Assembly (NCBI GenBank): GCA_021814615.1
Contig: JAKAHZ010000002.1
Span: 1 to 64,000, forward strand
Length of the DNA: 64,000 nucleotides
Direction: 5' to 3'
From: Nitrospirota bacterium
GTDB taxonomy: Bacteria; Nitrospirota; UBA9217
Under the pieces are notes generated by a model. The model saw only the letters and a program-made list of their open reading frames with translations. It searched no databases and was not told the origin of the DNA. How positions within the stretch are numbered: position 1 is the first letter of the stretch; every line of letters begins with the position of its first letter. Both the position numbers and the translations under genes were made by a program. Below, in pieces: positions 27,530 to 36,772 of the stretch.

Positions 27530-28234
27530 ATGACCGCACTTCTTGACGGATTTCTTCAGGCGTTGCAGCTGATCCTCCGCCTCGACCGGCAGCTCGTCGA
27601 GATTATCCTGCTGTCCCTGGAGGTTTCCGGCCTCGCGCTTGCCATCGCCACGCTTGTCGGCCTTCCGCTGGGCGCCCTGCTCGGTCTTCGCCGGTTTCCG
27701 GGCAAAGACCTCGTCGTAAGCTCCGTCAACACCCTGATGGGCCTTCCTCCGGTGGTTGTCGGGCTCTTCCTCTATCTACTGCTGTCCCGCAAGGGAACGC
27801 TGGGGTTTCTCGGCCTGCTCTACACCCCCTCCGCCATGATCATTGCCCAGACAATCCTGGCCTTGCCCATCGTGATCGCGCTCTGCCATGCCGCCATCGT
27901 GGCCGTTGATCCGCTCCTGCACCAGGCGGCCCGCACCCTGGGAGCGACGAAGCGACAGCTGACGATCACGATCATCAACGAGGCGCGATACGGCATCCTG
28001 TCGGCAGTCATCGCTGCATTCGGACGCGTGGCGGCCGAGGTTGGCTCCATCCTGATCGTGGGCGGCAACATCGCGGGGTATACGCGGGTCATGACGACGA
28101 CGATCGCCCTGGAGACGGACAAGGGCAACTTCGAGCTGGCGCTCGCCCTGGGGATCATCCTGCTTCTGCTTTCCTTCCTCGTGAATGCGCTGTTACATTT
28201 CGTCCAGCAGAGAGGTCTGACGGGCCGGCCATGA
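27530..28234 (+). CDS. tupB: Tungstate/molybdate ABC permease (TupB-like)
   Basis: Permease EAA-type loop; GLPPVVVGLFLYLLLSRKG; adjacent to TupA and ATPase. Confidence 0.9.
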   Translation: MTALLDGFLQALQLILRLDRQLVEIILLSLEVSGLALAIATLVGLPLGALLGLRRFPGKDLVVSSVNTLMGLPPVVVGLFLYLLLSRKGTLGFLGLLYTPSAMIIAQTILALPIVIALCHAAIVAVDPLLHQAARTLGATKRQLTITIINEARYGILSAVIAAFGRVAAEVGSILIVGGNIAGYTRVMTTTIALETDKGNFELALALGIILLLLSFLVNALLHFVQQRGLTGRP

Positions 28235-28881
28235 TCCTGTCGCTCGATGACATAGCAAAACAGTACGAAGGCAAGCCCGTTCTCCGGAGATGCTCGTTCA
28301 CCTTCGAGCGCCGCGGCATTCATGTGCTCATGGGATCGAACGGCAGCGGCAAATCCACGCTTCTCCGGATCATGGCGCTCCTGGAAGCGCCGGACAGCGG
28401 AGCGGTCCTCTACCGTCAGCCGGACCGTATCCTCGCACAGGATCTGGATCTGCGGCGCAGGATCACGCTCGTCCTTTCCCGCACCGGCGTGTTCAATACG
28501 ACGGTATTCCGGAACGTGGCATACGGACTGAAGATCCGCGGCATCCATTCCGCATACCTGGAGGAACGGGTCGTCAAGGCGCTCGGCCAGGTCGGCCTGG
28601 ACGGTCAACGCGATCAGCGGGCCCTCACCCTTTCGAGCGGCGAAACCCAGCGATTGGGCCTCGCGCGCGCCCTGGTCATCGAACCCGACATCCTCTTCCT
28701 CGACGAGCCCACGGCATCCATCGACGACGAGAACACGGCGATCATCGAATCGATCATCCTCGGCCTGAAGAATGAAAAGAGGACCATGGTCGTGATGACG
28801 ACCCACGATAAGGATCAGGCCGAGCGGCTGGCGGACCGGTTGATCATGCTGAAGAACGGGGTGCTGGAGGCGGTGAAGTGA
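28231..28881 (+). CDS. tupC: Tungstate/molybdate ABC ATPase (TupC-like)
   Basis: Walker A GSNGSGKST, LSSGETQRLGLARAL, ILFLDEPTA. Confidence 0.93.
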   Translation: MILSLDDIAKQYEGKPVLRRCSFTFERRGIHVLMGSNGSGKSTLLRIMALLEAPDSGAVLYRQPDRILAQDLDLRRRITLVLSRTGVFNTTVFRNVAYGLKIRGIHSAYLEERVVKALGQVGLDGQRDQRALTLSSGETQRLGLARALVIEPDILFLDEPTASIDDENTAIIESIILGLKNEKRTMVVMTTHDKDQAERLADRLIMLKNGVLEAVK

Positions 28882-29078
28882 GATGAGAAGAGCCGGACCG
28901 ATGACAGAAACGCGTTCTTTTCCCGCGGAACGCAGAGAAAACAAAGGCTGAAATCCCTGGATCCCCGATAGAGTCATTGGGGAATGACGATCAGGGGCCA
29001 GATCCGCCGTTATCCGCGTTCATCCGCGTCTCAAACATTCCTTGCGTCTTCGCGTCTGCGATCTTGTCCTGAAAGAAC

Positions 29079-29726
29079 CTACCGGAAGGCGAAATTCCCC
29101 ATGAAGATCTGATAGCAGCTGAAGGCGATCAGGATGCCGCCGGTCACGTACCGGATGAGCGCTTCCTGCCGCGCCATCTTCCTGAGCGCATGCTGCAGCA
29201 GGTGGGAAGTATACGCCACGGCCAGCATGGGAATGGCCAGGCCGAGGGAGTAGAACCCGAGCAGGATGACGCCCTTCAGGAGCTGCCCGCTCGTGCCGAC
29301 CATGGTCAGGATGCTCGACAGGAACGGACCGATGCACGGAACCCAGACCAGCCCCAGGGCCATGCCCAGGACCAGCGCACTCCACCGCCCCTCGCCCTTC
29401 ACCCGGATGTTCGAGAGCTGATAGAACCGCTTGAAGATGTTGATGTTGAACAGGACCAGGATGCCCATGATCATGATGATCGCTGCGCCGGCGAGCTCGA
29501 TGTACCGGGTGCGTCCGATCAGGAGCGCGCCGAAGAGCGACGACACCGCGCCCATGAGCATGAAGGTGAGCGATAGTCCGAAGACCACCAGAAGCGGACG
29601 GAGCCGGTCATCCTTCTCCGCGCCTCCGGCGACCACCACAGGAACGACAGGCAGCACGCAGGGAGAGAGCACGCTCGCCAGGCCCGCGCCCACGGCGAGC
29701 AGAATATTGGAAATGCCGAGGTCCAT
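29079..29726 (-). CDS. Cytochrome c biogenesis CcdA-family membrane protein
   Basis: GLASVLSPCVLPVVPVVVAG, LGLVWVPCIGPFLSSILT. Confidence 0.93.
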   Translation of the reverse strand: MDLGISNILLAVGAGLASVLSPCVLPVVPVVVAGGAEKDDRLRPLLVVFGLSLTFMLMGAVSSLFGALLIGRTRYIELAGAAIIMIMGILVLFNINIFKRFYQLSNIRVKGEGRWSALVLGMALGLVWVPCIGPFLSSILTMVGTSGQLLKGVILLGFYSLGLAIPMLAVAYTSHLLQHALRKMARQEALIRYVTGGILIAFSCYQIFMGNFAFR

Positions 29727-29729
29727 CTG

Positions 29730-30134
29730 TTATTTCGTCTTGTCCAGGGTCGCGGCCAGGGTTTCGTAGGACTGAATGCCCGGCGGGAAAAACTGTGCGA
29801 TCTTGCCTTTCTTGTCCACGATCACCAGCGTGGGAAGACTGCGAATGCCGTACTCGTAGAACGCCTGCTGATCTTCCTGCTTCATGGTGCTCACCACCGC
29901 GACGTTGAAGTTGCCGCCCCGGTCCTTGAACAGCTGGTCGATGATCTGTTTCTGCGCATTGCACGGGCCCCCCATGGGATTCGCGAAGAATACAATGGTG
30001 TTCTTCTTGCCCGACCCGATGACCTTCTTGAGCTCCGGCGTGCTGAGCGGAGCAGCCGTGCCGCCGGCTGTTGCCGGACCCGCTGCAACGAACAGCGCAG
30101 CCACAAAGGACAGAACCACGATCATTCTTTTCAT
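29730..30134 (-). CDS. Secreted thioredoxin-fold protein
   Basis: Signal peptide; IVFFANPMGGPCNAQKQIIDQL, YGIRSLPTLVIVDKKGK. Confidence 0.85.
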   Translation of the reverse strand: MKRMIVVLSFVAALFVAAGPATAGGTAAPLSTPELKKVIGSGKKNTIVFFANPMGGPCNAQKQIIDQLFKDRGGNFNVAVVSTMKQEDQQAFYEYGIRSLPTLVIVDKKGKIAQFFPPGIQSYETLAATLDKTK

Positions 30135-30441
30135 GACATTCTCCTTCAGAGACAGTTTCAACATATTGCGACATAGTACCAACCCTTTACGGCAGTGTCA
30201 ATAAAACAGATGTCACATTTCGGCGTTTTTCATGGGAAGCGCTTTGTTTTATCCTGGAGAACGTTGTTTCGTTCGCATCCGTCAACCGAACATGACAATC
30301 AAGTGCTTCCGCACGCTGCATCGCGCGGGATTGTCTTTGTGTTCTCTTCTCTATATAATAAGCTTCGAATTGACGCCCGCTTGCATGTTGACAGCGGTCC
30401 GGCTAACTCGCCGAAGCCGGCGATGTGAATGCCGGGAGAGG

Positions 30442-31125
30442 ATGTGCATGGCCCAACCGTGGCAGACAATCGAGAAGGTAGGCACGCCCGACGGAGTGCT
30501 CGAACTCCGCAGGCGGGGAGACGGTGTTTTCCTGATCCTGGTCAACGGCCGAGTGCTCATGAACAGCTATGCGAACCGCTCGGAGCTCGCGCTGGGCGAA
30601 CTGGCAGCCACAGCGGTTTCCTCCCGGCCCCGGCCGCGGGTGCTGATCGGCGGACTCGGCATGGGCTTGACGCTCAGGGCGACGCTCGATAAGCTGCCCG
30701 GCGCCGCAGAGGTCGTGGTGGCTGAACTGAATCCCGTCGTCGTCACGTGGTGCAACGGTCCGCTTGCGGAGCTGAACAAGAACGCCGTCGCTGATCCTCG
30801 CGTCCGGATTGCCATCGATGATGTCGCAACGGTCATCGCTACGGCGGCCTTGCCGGCCTCTGAACGGTTTGACGCCGTCATCATCGATCTCTATGAGGGA
30901 CCAGGCGCGTCAACCGATGCTGTCAACGATCCCTTTTACGGGAATCGCGCGCTCACGACAACGAAGGCGGCGCTTTCTCCGGGAGGCGCGTTTGCGGTAT
31001 GGGGCGAGAATCCTGATGCAGGGTTTGAAAAGAGGCTCTCAAGCGCGGGCTTCACTTTTCAGCGGCTTCGGCCGGGAAAAGGCGGTCTCCGGCATGTGGT
31101 GTATCTGGCGAGGAAGGAACGGTAG
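30442..31125 (+). CDS. Spermidine synthase-like SAM-dependent protein
   Basis: VLIGGLGMGLTLRATLD, EVVVAELNPVVVTWCN, FDAVIIDLYEGP. Confidence 0.8.
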   Translation: MCMAQPWQTIEKVGTPDGVLELRRRGDGVFLILVNGRVLMNSYANRSELALGELAATAVSSRPRPRVLIGGLGMGLTLRATLDKLPGAAEVVVAELNPVVVTWCNGPLAELNKNAVADPRVRIAIDDVATVIATAALPASERFDAVIIDLYEGPGASTDAVNDPFYGNRALTTTKAALSPGGAFAVWGENPDAGFEKRLSSAGFTFQRLRPGKGGLRHVVYLARKER

Positions 31126-31291
31126 GGCGCTCAATTTCCGGCGTTTTGCGTTTTTTCCCGGAAAGCGCAATCGAGGCGTTTCTCAAGACCTCGCCGCGCT
31201 TCCACGATCACCAGGATATTCAGGTAAGATTCAGTTAAGCAAAATCCTATCTCTGTGTGCTCTGTGGCAAACTTTATTTACTCCGGCTCCA

Positions 31292-31747
31292 TTACCGATG
31301 GTCGAGCGACCAGATGAGCTTCGACGTCCCCTCGCCGAATCGGATGATCTTCCTGCCCTTGTGCTCTCGTAAAAACTGCTTCGCATCCGCTTCCGTTGTG
31401 AAGGGAATGGGCTCGTTCCCCATGGGGCCGAAGACATCGCTGCCGATCACGTAGAAGGCCTTCTTCGCATCGATCTCCTTCTTGGTGACATAATCCTTCA
31501 CCGTAATGGACGCCACATCCGCAGCGGTCTTGCCGGGAGCGTATTTCTTCACGTCGAGATAATACTTGAACGTGTCTTTCGGCCCGTCCATGACCGCACG
31601 GGTCGCATCGTTGAACGTGACGGTGCCCTGCCAGTCATGGTACGCATCGATGTACATGCCACAGACCGGGCAGCGCGCCCGCTCCTCGGCAAATGCAGGC
31701 GAGACGACAAGAAGCAGAAGAATTATGGCGAAAACGTGCCGTTGCAT
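31292..31747 (-). CDS. NosL-like protein 1
   Basis: Signal peptide; RCPVCGMYID, AFYVIGSDVFGPMGNEPIPF. Confidence 0.8.
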   Translation of the reverse strand: MQRHVFAIILLLLVVSPAFAEERARCPVCGMYIDAYHDWQGTVTFNDATRAVMDGPKDTFKYYLDVKKYAPGKTAADVASITVKDYVTKKEIDAKKAFYVIGSDVFGPMGNEPIPFTTEADAKQFLREHKGRKIIRFGEGTSKLIWSLDHR

Positions 31748-31827
31748 GTTCGACTCCCCGCTCTCCCTGCGGCCACGTCATCCTGCCCGCCCGGCCCGCT
31801 GCGGACGGGCAGCATGACGCATGATAC

Positions 31828-32370
31828 CTACATCTTGTGTTCCATATGTTCCATGTGTTCCATGGACTTCATCTTCTTCATCTTCCGCTTGTCACGGATC
31901 ATCTTCGTGTCTTCGTACATGTCCTCGTAAGCCAGCTTCATCGCTTCCTCGAAGGTAGCGAGCTTGCCCTGGTTGGTCTTGAGGAAATGCTCCGCATCCT
32001 CTTTCTTCTCAAAGGCCCATTTTCCCCGCTTCGACATCACGCCGGGCTTGTTCCCGCCCACGACCCAAAAGGCCTTCTCCGCGTCGATCAGCTGCTTGGT
32101 GTTGAAGTCGCCAACCATGATGGACTTCGGGGTCTTGTCGATATTCGTCGCCATGTCGATGGCAGCACAATGGATGCTGCAGGCGCCCATCTGGCTGCCG
32201 TCGTCATACTCCACCAGCATCCGCGAATAATCGAACATGCCCCGGTCCATGCCGCAAAACTTGCACGACTTGTGCGCTGCAACATCACTCTGCGCCAGCT
32301 GCGCAACAGCAATCCCCGCCACAACCACGCAGACTGCGAGAACCAAACCCAGAACCGGCAACCGTTTCAT
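31828..32370 (-). CDS. NosL-like protein 2 with Met/His-rich C-terminus
   Basis: CKFCGMDRGMF, MGACSIHC, AFWVVGGNKPGVMSKRGKWAF; tail MEHMEHMEHKM. Confidence 0.8.
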   Translation of the reverse strand: MKRLPVLGLVLAVCVVVAGIAVAQLAQSDVAAHKSCKFCGMDRGMFDYSRMLVEYDDGSQMGACSIHCAAIDMATNIDKTPKSIMVGDFNTKQLIDAEKAFWVVGGNKPGVMSKRGKWAFEKKEDAEHFLKTNQGKLATFEEAMKLAYEDMYEDTKMIRDKRKMKKMKSMEHMEHMEHKM

Positions 32371-32517
32371 GATGCACCTCCAGAAGATTTGGTCACATAC
32401 ACTGTCAAGTGTAGCGTGTCGGCGGTGTATGTCAAGGTTGAGTTTGAAAATCGGGATGCAGGTGATAGGGAAAGCGCAGGAGACCGCGGAACAGGATGTT
32501 TGAAAGACAGCCGGGAA

Positions 32518-33063
32518 TCAACGTCGGGAGCCGATCGCCTGCTCCAGCTTGATCTCGATGGTATTCTTTTCATCGGAAACCCAGGCTTGTCCTTCCTGAA
32601 TGGTAACCTGCAGGCGCATGCTCCGGCCAGCCATCCCGGCAAGAGCCTTGGTGGCAGCAGGCGGCAGAACGGTCACGCTCAGGTTCTCCGTTCGCGCCGG
32701 CAGGCTTTTCATCCCTTCGAGCCATGGGCCGTTGCCGCTCCCGTAGGCGTACACCACCACCTGCCTGCTTCGGCCGCAGGCCTTGCGAAGCCGCTTTTCA
32801 TCGGGCTGGCCCACGTCGATCCAGAGTTCCAGGGCCCCGGTAAGGTCCTTGCGCCACAGTGACGGTTCGTCCTCGTTCGCCACGCTGTCGCCCAGCGCCA
32901 GGGCCTCATCCGCATGCAGGGCGAAGGCCAGCAGCCGGACCATCATGCGTTCGTCGTTCTCCGAGGGGTGGCGCGCGAGCGTGACGCTATGGTCCGCGTA
33001 GTAGTTCCGCACCATGTCCGAGATGTTGAGCTCCGCCTTGAAGATCGTGGATCTGAGCGCCAT
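32518..33063 (-). CDS. YaeQ family protein
   Basis: MALRSTIFKAELNISDMVRNYY, LTLARHPSENDERMMVRLLAFA, DEPSLW, ELWIDVGQPDEKRLRKACGR. Confidence 0.93.
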   Translation of the reverse strand: MALRSTIFKAELNISDMVRNYYADHSVTLARHPSENDERMMVRLLAFALHADEALALGDSVANEDEPSLWRKDLTGALELWIDVGQPDEKRLRKACGRSRQVVVYAYGSGNGPWLEGMKSLPARTENLSVTVLPPAATKALAGMAGRSMRLQVTIQEGQAWVSDEKNTIEIKLEQAIGSRR

Positions 33064-33176
33064 GGGAACCTCCGGTCGAGCCAGATTATACGGCGGGCGG
33101 GAGCGAAAAGATAGGCATTCCGCGGCCTATCCTTGCCGTTGCGGTTTGGCGCCATATTGTGTAAGATTCCAGCAAT

Positions 33177-34112
33177 ATGCTGCGCTACATCGCCAAACGG
33201 CTGCTGCTTGCCGTTCCCACACTCTTCGGGATCACTCTCATTACCTTCCTGCTCATGCATTCCCTTTCCGGCGATCCGGTAATGAACATGGTGGGAGAGC
33301 GTGCGAGCCCGGAAACGATCGCGCGGATCCGGGCCGAGCTCGGGGCGGATCGCTCCCTGCCGCTCCAGTACCTGGGCTACCTGAAACTCCTGGGCCAAGG
33401 CGAGCTCGGCCGCTCGCTCTACACGAACCGGAAGGTAAGCGACGATCTCCTCCAGAAGTTCCCGAACACCCTCAGGCTCGCTGCAGCCGCCATCCTCTTC
33501 GCCTCCCTGGGAGGCATCGTTCTCGGGATCATTTCCGCCGCGCTGCGCGGAACCTTCTGGGACCGGCTGGCCTCGCTCATTTCGATCGGAGGAATTTCCA
33601 TCCCCGTGTTCTGGCTCGGCCTGACGCTCATGCTTGTCTTCGCGCTCTCCCTGCGCTGGCTCCCGCCCTCCGGCATGGGCAACAACGACCCTGCCTATCT
33701 CATCCTGCCCGCCATGACCCTGGGCGCCTTTTCCCTGGCCTACATCGCGCGGGTGACGCGTTCCTCGATGATCGAATCGCTTTCCCAGCCCTACGTTGCC
33801 GCCGCCCGCGCCAAGGGATTGCGGGAGATCGCGGTTGTGGGAAAGCATGCCTTCCGCAATTCGCTTATCCCCGTGGTCACGCTGATCGGTCTCGATCTGG
33901 GCTCCTACCTGAACGGCGCGGTCCTGACGGAAACGATCTTCGGCTGGGACGGCCTCGGCCGCTACGCGCTGGACGGCATCCTGAAGCGGGACTATCCGGT
34001 CATCATGGGCGTCGTGCTCTTCGGCGCCATGGTCTTCGTCGTCATGAACCTGCTCGTGGATATTTCCTATCACTACCTTGACCCGCGCATCCGGGTCAAG
34101 GCGGAATCGTAG
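33177..34112 (+). CDS. Peptide/nickel ABC permease, DppB-type
   Basis: MLRYIAKRLLLAVPTLFGITLITFLLMH; RAKGLREIAVVGKHAFRNSLIPVVT. Confidence 0.93.
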   Translation: MLRYIAKRLLLAVPTLFGITLITFLLMHSLSGDPVMNMVGERASPETIARIRAELGADRSLPLQYLGYLKLLGQGELGRSLYTNRKVSDDLLQKFPNTLRLAAAAILFASLGGIVLGIISAALRGTFWDRLASLISIGGISIPVFWLGLTLMLVFALSLRWLPPSGMGNNDPAYLILPAMTLGAFSLAYIARVTRSSMIESLSQPYVAAARAKGLREIAVVGKHAFRNSLIPVVTLIGLDLGSYLNGAVLTETIFGWDGLGRYALDGILKRDYPVIMGVVLFGAMVFVVMNLLVDISYHYLDPRIRVKAES

Positions 34113-34148
34113 ACACCAGTTGCGAGGGAACATGCGGGAATCCGGAGC

Positions 34149-34994
34149 ATGATCAAAACGCTTGTCAAAGACAGCACGGGCAATCTCCCGGTCCTCATCG
34201 CCGGCATCGTTGTCGCGCTTCTGGCGCTGACCGCGCTTTTCAGTCCCCTGCTCACGGCCTATGTCATCAAGCAGGATCCCCTTGCCATGGACCTGGACAG
34301 CCTGCGCGTGCCGCCCGGAAAGGCGCACCTGCTCGGCACGGACAGCAAGGGGCGGGACATCCTGAGCCGCATCATCGCAGGATCCAGGATCTCCCTTGCC
34401 GTGGGTCTCGCTGCCACAGCCCTGTCGCTGACCATCGGCGTCCTGCTCGGCCTGGCAGCGGGCTACTTCGGCGGCGCCGTCGATGCGGTGCTGTCCCAGA
34501 TCTTCGATGTCTTCCTGGCTTTTCCGAGCCTGCTGCTCGCCATCGGCATCAGCGCCGTGCTGCAGCCGGGGCTCGCATCGGCCATGCTGGCCATCACGCT
34601 CGTGAGCTGGGCCGGATTCGCCCGGCTCGTCCGCGGCATCGCGCTCTCGCTCCGCGAACAGACCTACGTCGAGGCCTCCCGCGCACTGGGTGCGTCATCC
34701 GCCAGGATCCTCTTTCGCCATATCCTGCCGAACGCTTTGCCGCTGTTGCTCGTTGCGGCCAGCCTTCGTGTCGGCGGGTTCATCCTGCTCGAGGCCGCTC
34801 TGTCCTTCCTGGGCCTGGGCGTCCAGCCGCCCACTCCCACCTGGGGCTCCATGATCAGCCTGAACCGCGCGTATATCAGTTCGGCGCCCTGGACCGTCCT
34901 CTTCCCGGGGCTCACGATCAGCGTCAGCGTGATCGCCTTCAATATTATCGGCGATTACCTGCGGGACAAGCTCGACCCGAGGTTCCAGGCGTGA
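34149..34994 (+). CDS. Peptide/nickel ABC permease, DppC-type
   Basis: HLLGTDSKGRDILSRIIAGSRISLAVG; ALGASSARILFRHILPNALP. Confidence 0.93.
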   Translation: MIKTLVKDSTGNLPVLIAGIVVALLALTALFSPLLTAYVIKQDPLAMDLDSLRVPPGKAHLLGTDSKGRDILSRIIAGSRISLAVGLAATALSLTIGVLLGLAAGYFGGAVDAVLSQIFDVFLAFPSLLLAIGISAVLQPGLASAMLAITLVSWAGFARLVRGIALSLREQTYVEASRALGASSARILFRHILPNALPLLLVAASLRVGGFILLEAALSFLGLGVQPPTPTWGSMISLNRAYISSAPWTVLFPGLTISVSVIAFNIIGDYLRDKLDPRFQA

Positions 34995-35106
34995 TCCGAT
35001 TCAGGCGCCGATATACACTTCGATTCGAAAGAGCCGGTGAATCTCCTGGGCTGGAAGCGATTTTCTTCGAGCCTTCCCGTCTTCGCGGCAGGCAGTTTGC
35101 TTTATC

Positions 35107-35919
35107 ATGACCGAACGCATCCAAGCAAAGAAATCCCTGGGCCAGAATTTCCTGAAGGATCCGCATTACCTTTCCCGGATCGCCGAAGCGGCGCACATCG
35201 CGCCGGATTCGCAGGTGATCGAGATCGGGCCGGGGATGGGGGACCTGACCCGCGAGCTTCTGCGGCGTGCCGGAAAACTGCTCCTGATCGAGCTGGACGA
35301 CCGGCTGATCCCGTTGCTGCGGAAGGAGTTCGGCGCTGATCCGCGCGTGACCATCGTGCATGCCGATGCCATGGAATTCGATTTCCGAGGACTTTCCGGG
35401 ACCTGGTCCGTCGTGGCAAACCTTCCCTATTACGTGGCAACGCCGCTGATCCAGCGGATGCTCCTCTTGCGCGGCACCCTCGGCTCCCTCACGCTCATGC
35501 TGCAGCAGGAGGTGGCCGACCGCATTTGCGCCGCGCCGGGCGGAAAGGAATACGGCTATCTTTCCGTGATCAGCCAGATGGATGCGGTACCTCGCAAGGA
35601 ATTCTCCGTTCCGCCTGCCGCATTTCAGCCCACGCCGAAGGTCTTCTCCGCGGTCATTACGCTTTCCCTCAGGCCGGAGTCGCTGGTGCCTGACAGGGAC
35701 CGCGATCTTTTCGTGCGCATGATCAAAGCCGGCTTCTCGCTGCGGCGCAAGACGCTCCGGAACGCCCTCGGCCAGCTGGGCATCCCGTCTGACGCCTGGG
35801 ACGGCATTGCGACAGCGTCAGGCATCGATCCCCGTCGGCGCGCAGAAACGCTTTCCATCGCCGAATTCCTCCGGCTTCTCGCCGCCCTGCAGCCATATGT
35901 GCAGAGCCCCTCTTCCTAG
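35107..35919 (+). CDS. rsmA: 16S rRNA dimethyladenosine transferase
   Basis: KKSLGQNFLKDPHYL, VIEIGPGMGDLT, VVANLPYYVATPLI. Confidence 0.96.
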   Translation: MTERIQAKKSLGQNFLKDPHYLSRIAEAAHIAPDSQVIEIGPGMGDLTRELLRRAGKLLLIELDDRLIPLLRKEFGADPRVTIVHADAMEFDFRGLSGTWSVVANLPYYVATPLIQRMLLLRGTLGSLTLMLQQEVADRICAAPGGKEYGYLSVISQMDAVPRKEFSVPPAAFQPTPKVFSAVITLSLRPESLVPDRDRDLFVRMIKAGFSLRRKTLRNALGQLGIPSDAWDGIATASGIDPRRRAETLSIAEFLRLLAALQPYVQSPSS

Positions 35920-35977
35920 CAGAACCAGCCTTGAACGGAACGCAGAGGCCTGCAAAAGAAAAGGAAACATGAAAAAC

Positions 35978-36005
35978 TTGACAAACCCAAAAAACGTGCT
36001 ATTCT
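35978..36005 (+). promoter_or_regulatory. Sigma70 promoter of candidate ncRNA
   Basis: TTGACA-N16-TATTCT. Confidence 0.6.
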
Positions 36006-36011
36006 TACCAT

Positions 36012-36125
36012 AACAGATTCCTTCAACCCTCGGCTCGCGGCGCTCTCAAGCGATTGGGCGCTGCGGGCGGGGTTCCCTCCCACAGCCCCGGCAAATCCAG
36101 CTTCGTTGCCGGGGCCCTGCTTTTT
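36012..36125 (+). ncRNA. Candidate intergenic small RNA
   Basis: Own promoter, no ORF, GCGGCGC/GCGCTGC helix, terminator hairpin CCCCGGCAA/TTGCCGGGG then CTTTTT. Confidence 0.45.
36086..36125 (+). terminator. Rho-independent terminator
   Basis: 9-bp perfect stem CCCCGGCAA/TTGCCGGGG followed by ccctgctttttcc. Confidence 0.6.
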
Positions 36126-36137
36126 CCGCGGATCAGC

Positions 36138-36165
36138 TTGACATTTCACCACTGTGTTTTATAAT
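36138..36165 (+). promoter_or_regulatory. Consensus sigma70 promoter of gmhA
   Basis: TTGACA-N16-TATAAT. Confidence 0.7.
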
Positions 36166-36191
36166 GACCCATCCCTGCAAGGAGCATCTGC

Positions 36192-36770
36192 GTGAATCAG
36201 CGAATCATCGGCATCTTTGAAGAAAGCGCCCGCGTCAAGACCGCCTTCGTCCGGGACAATGCGGACCGGATCGAGGACGTGGTCCGCCTGATCGCGGCTT
36301 CCTTTCGCGACGGAAAAAAGGTGATCCTCTTCGGCAACGGCGGAAGCGCCACCGACGCATCGCACATCGCCGCGGAATTCGTGAACCGCTTCCTGATGGA
36401 CCGCCCGCCCCTGCCCGCCATCGCCCTGAACACCGATCCGGCGGTCATCACGAGCATCGGCAACGATTTCGGTTTCGACCAGCTCTTTGCAAAACAGCTC
36501 GCCGCCCTGGGGCAGGAGGGCGACGTGGTCATCGCCATCAGCACGAGCGGGAATTCGCCCAACGTGCTCAAGGCGCTGGACGTGGCGAAACGGAAAAGCA
36601 TGAAGACCGTGGTCCTGACCGGCGGCACGGGCGGCAAGATGGCCAATCTCGCGGACCATACCTTCATCGTTCCCTCGACGCACACGCCGCACATCCAGGA
36701 AACCCATATCACCCTCGGCCATGTCATCTGCCAGATGGTCGACGAGCTGCTCTTCGGCGGAAAAGGGTAA
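36192..36770 (+). CDS. gmhA: Phosphoheptose isomerase (SIS domain)
   Basis: ILFGNGGSATDASHIAAEFVNRF, ISTSGNSPNVLKAL, HTPHIQETHITLGHVICQMVD. Confidence 0.93.
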   Translation: MNQRIIGIFEESARVKTAFVRDNADRIEDVVRLIAASFRDGKKVILFGNGGSATDASHIAAEFVNRFLMDRPPLPAIALNTDPAVITSIGNDFGFDQLFAKQLAALGQEGDVVIAISTSGNSPNVLKALDVAKRKSMKTVVLTGGTGGKMANLADHTFIVPSTHTPHIQETHITLGHVICQMVDELLFGGKG

Positions 36771-36772
36771 AC

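Noticed and set aside
28940-29000. ctggatccccgatagagtcattggggaatgac as a second MITE copy
   Set aside because: Only the generic internal hairpin is similar; the 16-bp TIRs are absent.
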